Positions 1 through 8,093 of a stretch of 64,000 nucleotides of DNA are shown here, piece by piece. Origin of the DNA: Chondrocystis sp. NIES-4102 (GTDB lineage: Bacteria; Cyanobacteriota; Cyanobacteriia; Cyanobacteriales; Xenococcaceae). Location: positions 85,097 through 149,096 of the forward strand of contig AP018284.1 of the NCBI GenBank assembly GCA_002368355.1. Reading direction: 5' to 3'. Within the stretch, counting starts at the first letter, position 1, and every line of letters starts with the position of its first letter. The notes beneath the pieces were generated by a model. The model was not told the origin of the DNA. It saw only the letters and a program-made list of their open reading frames with translations, and searched no databases. Position numbers and translations under genes: made by a program.

Positions 1-1
1 T

Positions 2-109
2 GTGAGAGTAGCTGAGATCGCCATTGAGGTTCAAATTCATGACAAAAAACGATTCAGCGCGTTGGGCGGGTTTCCCGACTTGAAGCGACTGAATCAAGAC
101 ATCATCTAG
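2..109 (+). CDS. 3' end of an unidentified reading frame cut by the window edge
   Basis: An open frame runs from the first bases to a TAG at 107-109 and encodes about 35 residues. The first half (EIAIEVQIHDKKRF) looks like ordinary protein. The second half lies in a GC-rich stretch with a TTGGGCGGG/TTTCCCGAC character like the dispersed repeats seen elsewhere in this window. The tail is therefore probably repeat-derived. No family was recognised and the start lies outside the window. Confidence 0.25.
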   Translation: MRVAEIAIEVQIHDKKRFSALGGFPDLKRLNQDII

Positions 110-532
110 GTCGCAAAACAATTCTGTCTTTAATAAACATGGGTTGGGAGTGCTGAATCAGATATATTTTCAGCTTACTACTCCCTCCTTTTCTTATCCC
201 GAACTCAGGTTATTAATATAATTCTTTATTTATATAAATCAAAGCCTCAATAGCTTTTCTCTTAAGTATTTCTAATTTTAGTCAACCACGCAATAAGCAT
301 CTTGGCTTTCTCCACTCTCTTCACACTCTCGACTCAGAATGGAGAAAACATCAATGCTCAATAAACTTAACAAAAATTTATCAGAAATTATTGCTAAAAA
401 GTTTGGGTATTTTCGGGTATGTTTGGATATTTTGTAGAAGACAAAAATTCTAATTGGCAAGAGAAAATATCGTCTGGGTAAACAATCCAAATTGCTGGTT
501 AAACTGAAATTGTCTTACTTTCCAAAAAACTT
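110..532. other. intergenic, no gene supported
   Basis: This stretch is AT-rich with many stop codons in all frames. The only open frame is a 70-codon one on the minus strand. It has no ribosome-binding site and an unconvincing composition, so I do not call it. No hairpin or repeat stood out. Confidence 0.4.
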
Positions 533-1288
533 ATGATTATTACTCCTACCGAAAGAATTGATGTCGAAATAATTCCCGAAATTCTCCAGATGCCGATCTA
601 CTATCTCGAACAAAACGGCTATATTCCTTTGGCTTTCTTCACCGAATTAGGTGCATCGCAAGAAGATATCAAAGCTATTGTAGAAAACTCTAGCTTCAAC
701 CAATCGAGTATTTTAGAAGTGCAAATCAACCAGCAAGATGCCGTATTGGTAATCTCTCATAATTTGGCAACTTGTCTGATAACTCAATTAGCGGTAATAC
801 CTCAATATCCAATATTTGCTTCCATCAGCAGAAAACTATTGCTCAAAAGTTTTGAATCTGGGGCAATTAAAGTAGATGACTTTGCCGATGACTTCCGACG
901 AGATTCTGTCTTTTGGCACTCTAAAATAAGTCATTTACCAACACAGAGCGATTCGTTGAAGCCTACTTTTATTCCTCCTCACCCTCAAGTAGATTTTGCC
1001 ACAATTTCTCGGCTCGACGATCACGAACTTGATGCCTATTTCGACCTTAATCCCGCCTATATCAGCTACAAAGTTACTGAATTTCTCTGTAATTGCCAAC
1101 TGCCTCTGACTCATGATGTCTGGACAAATTACCTTTTAAAGTGCTTGTACTTTCACAGCCGAGAATTAGAATATGAGTATTTTCTCTATCATCTTCTCAG
1201 TCGAGATGAAAATGTCTGCTTGCTCACACAGACTCTCTTGACTGATTGGATGTTAGAAGGTGGATTTTCTCTAGATATTCCCCAATAA
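533..1288 (+). CDS. hypothetical protein, 251 aa
   Basis: The frame encodes 251 residues of normal globular composition, starting at an ATG after an AT-rich leader without a clear Shine-Dalgarno. I do not recognise a family. There is no signal peptide, membrane segment or metal-binding motif. The C-terminal third is rich in Tyr, Leu and His, with pairs such as EYEYFLYHLLS, and looks helical. It stands alone: a dispersed repeat follows about 30 bases after the stop, and a CAP-domain gene begins 137 bases downstream on the same strand. Confidence 0.6.
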   Translation: MIITPTERIDVEIIPEILQMPIYYLEQNGYIPLAFFTELGASQEDIKAIVENSSFNQSSILEVQINQQDAVLVISHNLATCLITQLAVIPQYPIFASISRKLLLKSFESGAIKVDDFADDFRRDSVFWHSKISHLPTQSDSLKPTFIPPHPQVDFATISRLDDHELDAYFDLNPAYISYKVTEFLCNCQLPLTHDVWTNYLLKCLYFHSRELEYEYFLYHLLSRDENVCLLTQTLLTDWMLEGGFSLDIPQ

Positions 1289-1299
1289 AATCTTAGTCA

Positions 1300-1376
1300 G
1301 CGATTGCTTCGCAGTGCGCGACGCGGAGGACGCGAAGCTTATCCTTTGGGGCGGAGCGCAATCACAGTCGGGAGGA
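1300..1376 (+). repeat. small dispersed repeat (CCTTTGGGGC / GACGCGGAGG type)
   Basis: GC-rich block containing GACGCGGAGGACGCGAAGC and ATCCTTTGGGGCGGAGCG. It shares its core words with blocks near 16.06, 57.5 and 63.45 kb. It lies between two genes and is probably a non-autonomous interspersed repeat. Confidence 0.55.
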
Positions 1377-1424
1377 TGTCAGATCTATTAGTTATTTTCA
1401 TTATTCGATACCAGTGGAGAAACA

Positions 1425-1835
1425 ATGAATTCTAATTTTATCGAGGAAGTTGCCGAGTTAATCAATCTTGAAAGAACACGAGCTGATTTAGATCCTTTGC
1501 AAATAGATAGTCAATTATCCCAGGCTGCCCAAATACATAGCGAAAGTATGGCTAATGATGACTTCTTTAGTCATTCTGGAATAGATGGTTCTTCACCTTT
1601 TGACCGCATTCAGGATACAGGCTATCAATACACAACTGCTGCCGAAAACATTGCCGCAGGATATCAAACTCTAGAAGCAGTCGTAAGAGCCTGGATGGGT
1701 AGTGCGGGGCATCGTGCTAATATTCTTAACTCTAACCTGACTGAAATTGGTGTCGGTTACGAATATTCAGTTAATGACAGCGGTTCGGTTAACTACAATA
1801 GTTACTGGACTACTACCTTTGGAACTCCTGTATAA
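1425..1835 (+). CDS. CAP (SCP/PR1-like, YkwD type) domain protein
   Basis: The 136-residue product is almost exactly one CAP domain. Visible hallmarks are the N-terminal LINLERTRADLDPLQID helix, the HSESMANDDFFSHSG segment with the first conserved His, AAENIAAGY, and AWMGSAGHRANILNSNLTEIGVGY with the second conserved His. The C-terminal strand YWTTTFGTP is typical. Bacterial members are usually secreted or extracytoplasmic, but no signal peptide is present upstream of residue 1. A secreted form would therefore need another route. The biochemical role of bacterial CAP proteins is not settled, so no reaction is assigned. A dispersed repeat follows about 40 bases after the stop. Confidence 0.85.
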   Translation: MNSNFIEEVAELINLERTRADLDPLQIDSQLSQAAQIHSESMANDDFFSHSGIDGSSPFDRIQDTGYQYTTAAENIAAGYQTLEAVVRAWMGSAGHRANILNSNLTEIGVGYEYSVNDSGSVNYNSYWTTTFGTPV

Positions 1836-1869
1836 TCTAGCAATTGAGTTTCAAGTGAACGGTACTCTG

Positions 1870-1992
1870 CCAAGAACAAGCCCTAAAGGATTCGCATCGC
1901 ATTACGCACCGCCCACGGTCGGGTTTCCCGATCATGTGGACGGAGCAAGACGGCAGAGCCTGCGTTCACCGCCTTCGGCGGTAACAACTTGC
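1870..1992 (+). repeat. small dispersed repeat cluster (CCCTAAAGGATTCGC type)
   Basis: Contains AGCCCTAAAGGATTCGCATC, ACCGCCCACGGTCGGGTTTC and a short GCCTTCGGC hairpin. The CCCTAAAGGA word recurs near 12.34, 16.10, 17.28, 20.71, 53.45, 57.5 and 62.0 kb, which defines a repeat family. Confidence 0.6.
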
Positions 1993-2044
1993 CGAGAAAT
2001 ATTACCCGAATGCTCCTGCTTCAAAAATGAGGTGCAATTGCGCT

Positions 2045-2170
2045 ATGAATTCATCCAGTATTTCTGCACCACTATCATCTCTAACTGGAGTAATTGAGAG
2101 AATTACCTTCCACTCCCAAGAGTCGGGTTACACTGTAGCAAGGTTGAATACGGGCAATGTCAACCAATTG
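2045..2170 (+). pseudogene. N-terminal fragment of recD2
   Basis: Starting at an ATG, about 40 codons match the first residues of the complete RecD2 at 8507-10783: LTGVIERITFHSQESGYTVA here against LTGVIERITFHSEESGYTVA there. The match is nearly residue for residue up to NVNQL. Similarity then stops abruptly and the frame runs out shortly after. It is a partial duplication of the helicase gene on the opposite strand and cannot encode an active enzyme. Confidence 0.8.
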
Positions 2171-2220
2171 GGCGTAAAGCTAAGGAACCTGTCACTAAAT
2201 GCCAAGTGTCTAAAACTGTT

Positions 2221-2433
2221 TTATACAGGGAACTTTCGCATAGCTTGTTCGTAAATCTCTTGAGCTTCGCCAATACTCAAGCACGAATATACCTCCGACG
2301 ACTGTCGAGAAGGCTGAATTGTTTAGGCGTGATTATTTTTAGTCTAAACTACAGGTTGAATCAGAGCATCATCTATTCCCTGTTTCTTCAAGCAAGTCAG
2401 CAGAAAATGACGTAATTGGTGAAGTGAGATCGG
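2221..2433 (-). pseudogene. tyrosine recombinase C-terminal remnant
   Basis: Read on the minus strand, one frame gives [20 protein letters not shown], then DDALIQP and, after stop codons, SRQSSEVYSCLSIGEAQEIY. HQLRH carries the catalytic Arg and His of phage-integrase recombinases. The VYS segment sits where the catalytic Tyr is expected. In-frame stops separate the blocks and no N-terminal domain is present, so this is a decayed integrase. Confidence 0.75.
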
Positions 2434-2524
2434 TTTAACTGGATCACAACTTTTAGATAATAATTGTCGTCTTTAATTAATGTTTTAAACTTCTCAAGTA
2501 CGATTTTCAGCTCTAATTTAAACA

Positions 2525-2553
2525 AACTCTCTAATTACTAGAGAAACTAATTG
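2525..2553 (+). repeat. 29-bp direct repeat, copy 1
   Basis: AACTCTCTAATTACTAGAGA followed by AACTAATTG. One mismatch separates it from the copy at 2914-2942. The inner TCTCTA/TAGAGA arms form a small hairpin. The pair flanks the 51-residue membrane protein gene. Confidence 0.7.
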
Positions 2554-2682
2554 AATGGAAACAAATTTACCAAAAAAAGGTCTTCATAAAAAGATCATCA
2601 AAAAGTTTTTTAAATTAGCAAAGCTAATTGAATAAAAACAAATTATATATAAATATAAGCAGTTATAAGGAGAGATATATGA

Positions 2683-2838
2683 ATGACTAAATTATTATTA
2701 TCTGGGCTAATTTTAGGAGTTGGGGGACTATTGTTGTATTGGTGGATAGGATTATATTTGTTAGTAAATACGGTAGAACAACCATTACCCAAAGAAGAGA
2801 AAGTTGTGCCTGACATTATTAAACAAAAAGGAGAGTAA
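2683..2838 (+). CDS. 51-aa single-span membrane protein
   Basis: A short ORF starts at ATG 2683 behind a good Shine-Dalgarno (AAGGAGAG, about 10 bases upstream) and ends with TAA at 2838. The product begins MTKLLLSGLILGVGGLLLYW. A hydrophobic stretch from residue 4 to about 29 should form one membrane helix. It is followed by an acidic/basic tail (VEQPLPKEEKVVPDIIKQKG). No family was recognised. The start codon at 2679 in another frame stops after three codons and is discarded. An inverted repeat (ATACCTAG/CTAGGTAT) lies about 45 bases downstream and the gene is bracketed by 29-bp direct repeats. Confidence 0.6.
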   Translation: MTKLLLSGLILGVGGLLLYWWIGLYLLVNTVEQPLPKEEKVVPDIIKQKGE

Positions 2839-2882
2839 CTAATATATTTAAAAGATTTAATAGATTTATTTGTAAATAAAAT

Positions 2883-2903
2883 ATACCTAGTAATTCTAGG
2901 TAT
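2883..2903 (+). terminator. stem-loop downstream of the small membrane protein
   Basis: Perfect 8-bp arms ATACCTAG and CTAGGTAT with a TAATT loop, about 45 bases after the stop codon. There is no T tract, so termination is only one option. It could also be a binding site. Confidence 0.35.
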
Positions 2904-2913
2904 ATAACTAATT

Positions 2914-2942
2914 AACTCTCTAATTACTAGAGAAGCTAATTG
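2914..2942 (+). repeat. 29-bp direct repeat, copy 2
   Basis: Matches 2525-2553 with a single A/G difference. It lies 76 bases beyond the end of the small membrane protein gene. Confidence 0.7.
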
Positions 2943-3004
2943 GCATAGGTATTGTCAGGTTAATGGAATCAGGCATGAGAAAATAAGCATATGAAAAAAA
3001 TTTC

Positions 3005-3065
3005 TATGTCCGTTATCGTTTCCCCGCCAAAGTCATTAGCCATTGTGTCTGGCTCTACAATCAAC
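3005..3065 (+). pseudogene. fragment of an IS6-family transposase N-terminus
   Basis: One frame reads YVRYRFPAKVISHCVWLYNQ, which resembles the opening of IS6/IS240-type transposases (RYRFP..VI...VWLY). Only about 20 codons remain and the frame breaks on both sides. No terminal inverted repeat was found nearby. Confidence 0.45.
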
Positions 3066-3319
3066 CATCATTCCCGACAAATTGCGAGTCAGCGCGTTGC
3101 GGAGAGACCTGTATGCGGATCTTAAATCTCCAACAATTGGCTCGTCAATAGTATAAAATATTACACCAATCGTCCTGCTTTTGAGGAATATTAATTCTTA
3201 ATTATTGACTCATCTCAATAGAATTCTTTTTATAAATTGTCAAAGCCTCTCAGTTAAATGCTTCTGACTACATGTGCCTAACTTTTAACTTCCGCGCAGC
3301 AGTTAAAGCGAGATTTTGG
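3066..3319. other. intergenic, no gene supported
   Basis: AT-rich, with stops in all frames and no strong repeat. Confidence 0.35.
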
Positions 3320-3577
3320 TTATGGGGCCAGCTTAAATTCCTCCTCATCAGGAGTCATGTACTCAAAACCAGTATTGCAATCGCCAATAAAAGCCCATAC
3401 AGTCCAACTATAGACATTAATACCCACTGCCAACTGGACTGAAGCAGAATGATTGTAGCTTACAAAAGAGTCTCGATCGAGGTCGCTGTGAAAATCACTA
3501 CCAAGTTTTTTTAGTAGCGCTATCGCAATTTGACCCGCATTTTCTGGCCCAACCAATTTCTGTGACTTCTCCAGACG
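3320..3577 (-). pseudogene. C-terminal part of an unidentified gene, cut by IS200/IS605
   Basis: The minus-strand frame continues upstream without a stop (EKSQKL then VGPENAGQIAIALLKKLGSD) right into the end of the adjacent tnpB, and the only in-frame start is a TTG at 3556. About 85 residues remain, ending YMTPDEEEFKLAP. No family was recognised. The frame being open to the edge of the insertion sequence suggests that the element cut off the 5' part. The minus-strand fragment at 5480-5634, on the other side of the element, may be that missing 5' part. Confidence 0.5.
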
Positions 3578-4963
3578 TTAACTCTTCGAGTATAACGCTG
3601 GCTTCTCCAAACCTCGGAGGGTAGAGAGAACTTCCTTTAAGGTACTATTAGTAGTAGATGCAATCACTACTGGATTCCCTTTACAGCGTTTTATAGTGGG
3701 GAACAAGTCCAGCCCCACTCTCTTGACATTGATAGAGGCTGAAACGTCTCTATCAATCAAAAGGTTTAATTCTTCATCCCAATACTCCCGAATACCGCAA
3801 TCAGTAAAGACAAACTCATCTTTGTACGGCAACAACATTGAGGTGTATTGTGGATTTACAGGTATTACCAAAGCCCCAGCTTTTTCAGCTTTGAACTTCA
3901 GTATGTTGAAAAACTGACCAAAAGCAGCATCAGCCCAAGACTTATTTAATCCTGATTTCGCCGACTGCCCATTAGGTAAAAATTTACCATTAGTATCAGT
4001 TTTTGCTTTATTCCTTCGACTCAACCCAACAAGATTGAGCTTTTCATGAAAGAAAACTTTTTTGCCCGTTTTCAGTAGCGCGTGGGCAGTATTGTAAGCG
4101 TGATCTTTTCTAGCTCTAGCTATTGAGGAGTGAAGTTTTGCTTCCCGTTTTGCTAGTTTTCGTCTTGATTTACTACCTTTCTTTTTGGTAGATTTGCGTT
4201 TTGATACCTTGGCTAGCTTGTCTCGTGAGGAGCGAAAAGACTTAAGGCTAGGCAATTTAACACCTTCGCTGGTAGCCAGATAATCATCTTCATGCAGTAC
4301 TGCATCCATCCCCAAGGAATTATTCCAACTGGGAGTAATATTTGATTTGAAGTCAGGTACAGAATCATCTTGAAGCCGTAGATTAATATACCATCCGTCA
4401 CTTTTTTTGATTATCTGTGCTTGCTTTAATACTGCACCATTAGGCAGTGGACGATGATGGCGCACATTGATTATGCCAATTTTAGGTAATGATAAATAAA
4501 GCCATTTGCCTCCAACAGAACAAGAATGTAGTTTGAAGGAGTCAAACACTATTGACCTAAAACGAGCAGTGTTTTTATATCTTGGTTTTCCACTACGCTT
4601 TCCTTTTGAATCACCAGCAATGAACCGCTCAAAAGCTAGTTTGACTCTTTTGCACACCTCTTGTAGTGTTTGAGATGGCACAGAGTTAAAATCTAGCAAT
4701 TCACCACTCCAGCCTACAATAACCAAATCTTGTTTGATTACGGGTAACTGCTTTTTCTGTCCGTAAAACTCAGGTTTGTCCTTGAGTTCAGGCAAATGAC
4801 ATACCAAAAGACATCTATCAATGTAGCTACGATTTTGTTCCCACCAGTCAAACCGCTCGCCAAGCTGTCGATTATACCAATACTGACAAATCCGAAGCCA
4901 GTCATTGAGTACTAGCTTGTGTTCTGTAGTGGGCTTTAGTCGGTACTGATAATTGTAAATCAA
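3578..4963 (-). CDS. tnpB: IS200/IS605 family accessory protein TnpB (OrfB)
   Basis: The 461-residue product is a TnpB of the OrfB/IS1341 type, the RNA-guided nuclease family ancestral to Cas12. RuvC-like blocks are visible: LGMDAVL (first Asp), VFFHEKLNL (Glu) and LIDRDVSASINVKR (last Asp). A basic Lys/Arg-rich stretch (KRKSTKKKGSKSRRKLAKRE) precedes the second block. The usual four-cysteine zinc knuckle before the last Asp is not intact: only one Cys (TDCGIREYW) is present. It is divergent from tnpA, whose start lies 46 bases away. The guide RNA (omega RNA) expected at the 3' end of tnpB would lie near 3500-3600. The 5' start is the first Met behind AT-rich DNA. Confidence 0.9.
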   Translation of the reverse strand: MIYNYQYRLKPTTEHKLVLNDWLRICQYWYNRQLGERFDWWEQNRSYIDRCLLVCHLPELKDKPEFYGQKKQLPVIKQDLVIVGWSGELLDFNSVPSQTLQEVCKRVKLAFERFIAGDSKGKRSGKPRYKNTARFRSIVFDSFKLHSCSVGGKWLYLSLPKIGIINVRHHRPLPNGAVLKQAQIIKKSDGWYINLRLQDDSVPDFKSNITPSWNNSLGMDAVLHEDDYLATSEGVKLPSLKSFRSSRDKLAKVSKRKSTKKKGSKSRRKLAKREAKLHSSIARARKDHAYNTAHALLKTGKKVFFHEKLNLVGLSRRNKAKTDTNGKFLPNGQSAKSGLNKSWADAAFGQFFNILKFKAEKAGALVIPVNPQYTSMLLPYKDEFVFTDCGIREYWDEELNLLIDRDVSASINVKRVGLDLFPTIKRCKGNPVVIASTTNSTLKEVLSTLRGLEKPALYSKS

Positions 4964-5009
4964 AGTCAGCGTTGTTATAATTAGATACAGTTATTGTAGC
5001 ACAAGAAGA

Positions 5010-5420
5010 ATGAGGAATGATTTTGTTTCTAGTGCCAGGTCTGTATCTGATTTAAAAGCTCATTTAGTTTTGACAACCAAGTATAGAAAAAAGGTTTTAA
5101 CTGGCGAAATGATTAGCAGATTGAGAGACGTGATAACTGAATTGTGTGAAAAATGGGATTGCAAAGTGATTGAGTTCAATGGAGAAGACAATCATATACA
5201 TTTGTTATTTCAGTACTACCCACAAATGGAACTACCCAAATTCATAGGCAATATTAAATCAGTTACCAGCAGGAGATTGAGACAAGAATTTCCAGAAGAA
5301 ATAAACAAAATTTATTGGAAAAAAGTATTTTGGAATGAGTCTTACTTTATAGCTTCTTGTGGTGGAGTTACAATATCTGTATTAAAAAATTATATCGAGA
5401 ATCAAAATACGCCAAGCTAG
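5010..5420 (+). CDS. tnpA: IS200/IS605 transposase TnpA (Y1 HUH single-strand transposase)
   Basis: A 136-residue protein of the size of IS200 TnpA. The HUH motif is seen as DNHIHLLFQ (His-Ile-His), and the nucleophilic Tyr sits in VLKNYIENQ near the C-terminus. TKYRKKVL and KSVTSRRLRQEFP are typical family blocks. The enzyme cuts and rejoins single-stranded DNA at subterminal hairpins. It is transcribed away from tnpB, which is a standard layout for IS605-type elements. The stop is followed by a GC-rich hairpin that probably is the right end. The gene looks intact. Confidence 0.92.
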   Translation: MRNDFVSSARSVSDLKAHLVLTTKYRKKVLTGEMISRLRDVITELCEKWDCKVIEFNGEDNHIHLLFQYYPQMELPKFIGNIKSVTSRRLRQEFPEEINKIYWKKVFWNESYFIASCGGVTISVLKNYIENQNTPS

Positions 5421-5423
5421 ACC

Positions 5424-5480
5424 CAGCCCACGATTCATCCAGACATTCGGCTGCGCCAGAATGCTGGGCTTCTCGTGGTT
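5424..5480 (+). repeat. probable end hairpin of the first IS200/IS605 element
   Basis: Directly after tnpA, CCCAGC at 5426 can pair with GCTGGG at 5462, with an inner ACATTC/GAATGC-like stem. Subterminal hairpins mark IS200/IS605 ends. The exact cleavage site cannot be fixed from sequence alone. Confidence 0.45.
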
Positions 5481-5634
5481 TGGCTAAATCAACAACACTA
5501 CTCCATTGATAGATCAACCAACGAATCAGCTCAACTGAACTTAATTTATTTTTTAAATGCTCAAGTTCAGGAATTGGTGGGCGAGATAACTTCCACTCTT
5601 TTCTTTTTTGCTTGAGTTTTGCCTGACGACCCAT
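5480..5634 (-). pseudogene. N-terminal part of a gene truncated by IS200/IS605
   Basis: Begins with ATG at 5634 and reads MGRQAKLKQKRKEWKLSRPP, then about 32 more residues to VVDLAKP. The frame then runs into the end of the insertion element. The basic start is typical of small cyanobacterial hypothetical proteins. It may be the 5' half of the gene whose 3' half lies at 3320-3577. Confidence 0.45.
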
Positions 5635-5674
5635 ATCTCAATTTTTAGTCTCTTTTTACTTCATTTTAATCAAT

Positions 5675-5800
5675 CTTGCCCTTTCCACTAACTCACCCAC
5701 CATTTCTAACTTCACCCAATCACCTTCAATTCCTTCTATCTTAAACGGCGAGGCCTAACTCCAATGACCTGGACAGTCTTTTACCGTTACGCGAGCGACG
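5675..5800 (-). pseudogene. remnant of the CPGHW module (see 17444-17701 and primase C-terminus)
   Basis: Read on the minus strand, one frame gives DCPGHWS, a stop, then ASPFKIEGIEGDWVKLEMVG and ELVE. This matches the C-terminal module of the primase at 53.7 kb and the fragment at 17.6 kb. The stop codon and a repeat inserted upstream show that it is not functional. Confidence 0.65.
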
Positions 5801-5900
5801 GTTCGCGATGACTGGATTTACTGAAGGTGATAGTTCACTATGACTATCCGTCACGTCGATTTATAAACTCTCTTTAAATGCAGTTACCAAGCAGTCAACT

Positions 5901-6509
5901 TCAATAAAGTTTCTGAATCTTGAAAAAAGATTCAAGCAAGATCTTGTCAGGAGTCATTATCAAATAAGGATTCCAATTTTTAACTAGAAAAGAATTGAAG
6001 CAGCGATCGCTTTTAAATTTACCTTGAATGATAAGCAACAAATCACCGATAGAGATTGATTTCCAATCAGGTGCAGCAGATTTTGAAACTAATTTAACGA
6101 GACTGAACTTATCAAAATCCTCATCACAATTGTGATAGGTAAAATTATTGCAATGTTCGATGAAGATGCAGTTTTTGAGGTCGATGCGGGGAAATTTTTT
6201 TCTTAAAGTTTCTAAATAATGTATTTCTAAGAAATACATTATTTGCGCAATAACGAATTCAATAGAATTGGAGAGACTAAAATTTCCTCTATTTTCTCGA
6301 ATGTCAGTTAACAAAATGATCTGCGGTTTAATTGTTCTCAGTTTGAGGCGAGAAAAGAAATTTTGGCAGTTTTCTCCCAATACTTCTGGAGGAAGGAAGA
6401 AGCGAAGGTGGCAACAGGAGATAGTTTCTTCACCAGGAACTTGGAAAAAAAATCTTCTGGACAAAACGCTAGCAGAATTTAAAGTTTCGTGGAGCAAAAT
6501 ATTGGTCAT
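5901..6509 (-). CDS. hypothetical protein, 202 aa
   Basis: An ATG at 6509 opens a 202-codon minus-strand frame with no family I recognise. Residues 25-60 contain two neighbouring Cys (ISCCHLRFFLPPEVLG), and several Cys/His follow around residues 112-128 (CIFIEHCNNFTYHNCDED). These could bind a metal, but the spacing matches no known site. The plus strand of the 5' part is also open, and its 3' end is clearly an antitoxin fragment (6541-6789). The two therefore probably met by rearrangement. Being real is more likely than not, but unproven. Confidence 0.45.
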   Translation of the reverse strand: MTNILLHETLNSASVLSRRFFFQVPGEETISCCHLRFFLPPEVLGENCQNFFSRLKLRTIKPQIILLTDIRENRGNFSLSNSIEFVIAQIMYFLEIHYLETLRKKFPRIDLKNCIFIEHCNNFTYHNCDEDFDKFSLVKLVSKSAAPDWKSISIGDLLLIIQGKFKSDRCFNSFLVKNWNPYLIMTPDKILLESFFKIQKLY

Positions 6510-6540
6510 AGTAAAGAATTACGGTAAGAATAGATTGACG

Positions 6541-6789
6541 GTTCGCGATCGCAGGTTGGCTAAAAGAATATTGGTCATCAAAGACAAAGCGGTTTATAAG
6601 TATCCGCTTTGGCAATTCGCTCCCGAAGTCTTGGCAGCATTAGATGTTTGCGATTTTATCAAGCTCAATTGGTTCTGTAAGCCCCATTTGTCCATGGATG
6701 GTAAAGGTAAAACTCCAGTGGAAATGCTAAAACAGAGAGAAATAGAGGCGATAGTAGTTGAAACAAGAGCAGTAGGTCTGGTCTGGTAA
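6541..6789 (+). pseudogene. C-terminal fragment of a RES-associated (DUF2384-like) antitoxin
   Basis: The frame reads IKDKAVYKYPLWQFAPEVLA and ends MLKQREIEAIVVETRAVGLVW. The complete antitoxin at 56706-57311 has the same blocks (DNGVWKYPLWQFD, PQVLAALEVSNL, MLKRGELKRVLAEARGVGIG). The N-terminal half is missing and no RES toxin follows. It is an orphan fragment. Confidence 0.75.
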
Positions 6790-6845
6790 TGGTTTTGGTT
6801 CGTATGCCTCCACTAATAGGCGGGATTAGTCCGACTCACCTAACT

Positions 6846-7148
6846 TTAATTCAAGGACGTATAACAAAACAAAGTCACAGTTAGTGATAAAAGGAAACTC
6901 AATAAAAGCAACTGAAACCTAGTTTTATTTAGGAAAGATTGTAATTTTTGATTAGTTTTAATTAATTTTGCACTTTCAGCAGTAAGCTTATTACTTGACT
7001 CGCACAAGCAACGGCACCTATGTCGTAATTCTGAGTTTTGTTTGTAGAATTGAATTGCTAATTCAATAGCTTCGTGGGGATCTTCTTGCAAATATCTTTT
7101 GAGAGTTGTAACCACGAATTCTTCAGCTAGATTGTCTTCAAAAGGCAT
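6846..7148 (-). CDS. small tail-anchored protein, 100 aa
   Basis: Encodes 100 residues. The first 30 are acidic and helical (MPFEDNLAEEFVVTTLKRYL). Next comes a Cys/Arg cluster (LRHRCRCLCESSN), then a coiled region. The C-terminal hydrophobic segment FQLLLLSFLLSLTVTLFCYT should anchor it in a membrane. I recognise no family. It is transcribed alone, convergent with the antitoxin fragment. Confidence 0.5.
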   Translation of the reverse strand: MPFEDNLAEEFVVTTLKRYLQEDPHEAIELAIQFYKQNSELRHRCRCLCESSNKLTAESAKLIKTNQKLQSFLNKTRFQLLLLSFLLSLTVTLFCYTSLN

Positions 7149-7556
7149 ATTAGAAATTTTTGACTGGTTAATTGAGGGCTATGATCGGATTATTCATCTA
7201 GCGATCATTCTATCTAGTTCTTGCGCTGCCAAATCTTGTTCTCTAGCTTTGCCAAATCTTAGCCCATTTACTACAGTTAGCAATTAAAAACCTGGGCAAT
7301 CATCAATCCGAACGCTTAGAAATCTCAGCCAAACTAGATGAGTCTGATTAAGAAACAAAGCACTTGGTAGTAACAAATAGAGCAATTTCGTTTTTATCTG
7401 GTTAAAAGTGTTATGGTAAAGACTGAGAATCACGATTATTAACGATTAAGTTTGTATCCAGTATCTACAGGTCTTTTCCGAAAAGTATTGAGCTATTTCT
7501 TGGACAATAATCTAGTCTCTCTAAACACAACACTCCAAAGAGAGGACAACTAAAAT
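7149..7556. other. intergenic with a small C-terminal gene remnant and the rrm leader
   Basis: On the minus strand, 7199-7285 encodes LTVVNGLRFGKAREQDLAAQ and ends DRMIAR. It looks like the tail of a lost gene. The rest (7290-7556) is the long AT-rich 5' region of the RNA-binding protein gene. Long leaders are usual for cold-induced cyanobacterial rbp genes. Confidence 0.4.
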
Positions 7557-7841
7557 ATGTCAATTTATGTAGGCAATTTGTCTTACGAAGTCAATCAAGA
7601 AGACTTAAGTGAAGTCTTTGCTGAGTATGGAACTATTAAACGGGTTCATATTCCTACCGATCGCGAAACAGGACGAGTCCGTGGTTTTGCTTTCGTTGAA
7701 ATGGAATCGGAGGCAAACGAGGACAAAGCTATCGAAACTTTAGATGGTGCAGAATGGATGGATCGTCAGCTAAAAGTTAATAAAGCTAGACCTCGTGAAG
7801 ATAGAAGTTACTTTGGCGGTGGTCGAAACAACCGCTTCTAA
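7557..7841 (+). CDS. rbp: RRM-type RNA-binding protein (cyanobacterial Rbp)
   Basis: The 94-residue product is a single RNA-recognition motif with a short Gly/Arg tail. RNP2 is IYVGNL at residues 3-8, and RNP1 is RGFAFVEM at about residue 42. The tail FGGGRNNRF is the reduced Gly-rich C-terminus of type I cyanobacterial Rbps. These proteins bind single-stranded RNA in the cytoplasm and are often induced by cold. A Shine-Dalgarno (GAGAGGA) lies about 10 bases before the ATG. The gene is intact and monocistronic. Confidence 0.93.
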   Translation: MSIYVGNLSYEVNQEDLSEVFAEYGTIKRVHIPTDRETGRVRGFAFVEMESEANEDKAIETLDGAEWMDRQLKVNKARPREDRSYFGGGRNNRF

Positions 7842-8093
7842 TTTCAGTTTCTTTAATTAAATTCTAAAATCAACGCTTCTAGAGTACGGGTAGATAAATT
7901 CTACATTTCTTCTCTAGACGCGTTTTATTGTCTGAATGAATAGGGTGATAAGCGAAGTCTAGCGAGCGCTCATTGAACAGATGGATTTTGATGTTTAAAG
8001 ACTTGTAATTATCGAGCAATTTTGAGAGTAAATCAGAGCTAGAATAAGGTTAAGTAACCTCATTTTGTTGCTAGAAACAGCAAGGAGGAATCG

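Larger units (their letters stand above)
3560..5480. mobile_element. IS200/IS605 family element 1 (tnpB and tnpA divergent)
   Basis: About 1.9 kb containing tnpB on the minus strand and tnpA on the plus strand. No terminal inverted repeats or target duplication are expected for this family. The boundaries are estimated from the gene ends and the hairpin. Minus-strand gene fragments abut both sides. Confidence 0.75.

Noticed and set aside
6268..6540. N-terminal half of the 173-aa plus-strand ORF
   Set aside because: It is antisense to a plausible minus-strand gene; only the part after 6541 matches a known antitoxin.
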